Positions 63,662 to 64,000 of a stretch of DNA of 64,000 nucleotides are shown here, in pieces. The stretch comes from Cunninghamella blakesleeana. Lineage: Eukaryota > Mucoromycota > Mucoromycetes > Mucorales > Cunninghamellaceae. The notes under the pieces were generated by a model that made no database searches, was not told the DNA's origin, and was given only the letters and a program-made list of their open reading frames with translations. Location of the stretch: assembly GCA_017871115.1 (NCBI GenBank), contig JAFCIZ010000001.1, positions 5,540,001-5,604,000 of the forward strand, in the 5' to 3' direction. Within the stretch, counting starts at the first letter, position 1. Each line of letters opens with the position of its first letter. A program made the translations under genes and the position numbers.

Positions 63662-64000
63662 TTTTCATCTTAATTTATTTTCATTCTTTTTTTAATACGT
63701 ATTTTTATTTATTTAATTAAAACTTAAATTTTACAACTTTCAACTAATATATCAAATAAATGTTTTTTTTTCATGCATATAAAAACACAGTAATTTAATT
63801 GTTTCATCTTATTTTATTAAAGTTAATAAAGTCCATTTTAAATAGAATCAAAATAACATGCCAGATATATAAATACCTTAAAATTATACGTAATTATAAA
63901 AATATATATATGTGTATGTATTAATTTATTTCTAATATTTATGAATAAAACACGTACTTATATGTTTTTTTTATTATACTTGCCAAAAAAAGAATTAAAG
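63662..64000. other. 3' flank of alkaline phosphatase gene
   Basis: A+T-rich sequence to the window end; no gene seen. Confidence 0.6.

Noticed and set aside
1..64000. CRISPR array, prophage or bacterial operon
   Set aside because: Spliced nuclear genes throughout; only simple-sequence repeats and one degenerate array are present.

Overview
The window looks like nuclear DNA of an early-diverging fungus, most likely Mucoromycota (inference). It is extremely A+T-rich and full of homopolymers and simple repeats. Almost every gene is cut by short GT-AG introns. The gene set is fungal (HIS3, SHO1, copper-fist factor, Boi/Pob1-type protein, NTE1, Pho87/90/91-type transporter, GH17 glucanase), yet UFL1, the UFM1 ligase that yeasts lack, is also present. 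I saw no rRNA, tRNA, CRISPR array or intact transposon.

Layout. 1-15.5 kb: 5' part of a membrane-anchored gamma-glutamyltranspeptidase (-), HIS3 (-), a CNH-domain protein (+), a peroxisomal 2-enoyl-CoA hydratase 2 (-), a membrane-anchored USP30/Ubp16-like deubiquitinase (-) and a kelch type I membrane protein (-). 15-33 kb: SH3-SAM-PH polarity protein (-), secreted thaumatin-like protein (+), GH17 glucanase (+), SPX phosphate transporter (+), copper-fist regulator (-) and a LisH-CTLH-CRA protein (-). 35-55 kb: SHO1 (-), UFL1 (+), NTE1 (-), SEC8 (+, 26 exons) and a BI-1/Lifeguard-family protein (-). 57-64 kb: an unrecognised cysteine-rich secreted protein, SLX9-like, a four-TM protein and a secreted alkaline phosphatase (all +).

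Coding structures were assembled by hand from splice signals, reading phase and family similarity; every multi-exon model closes in frame. Several genes share themes of polarised growth and the cell surface (SHO1, SH3-SAM-PH protein, SEC8, CNH protein, GH17, secreted proteins), and two concern phosphate (SPX transporter, alkaline phosphatase). Because neighbours lie on mixed strands with their own introns, I infer no operon-like coupling.

The most notable observations are a 10-nt microexon in the transpeptidase gene; a complete UFL1; a decayed coding relic that resembles a tyrosine recombinase; a degenerate array of about 62 bp after the thaumatin gene; a recurring TGCGGnGTTTAAA-like upstream element; a possible decayed gene before the cysteine-rich secreted protein; and PPxY motifs in three membrane or signalling proteins. 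I did not find a clearly new multi-gene system.
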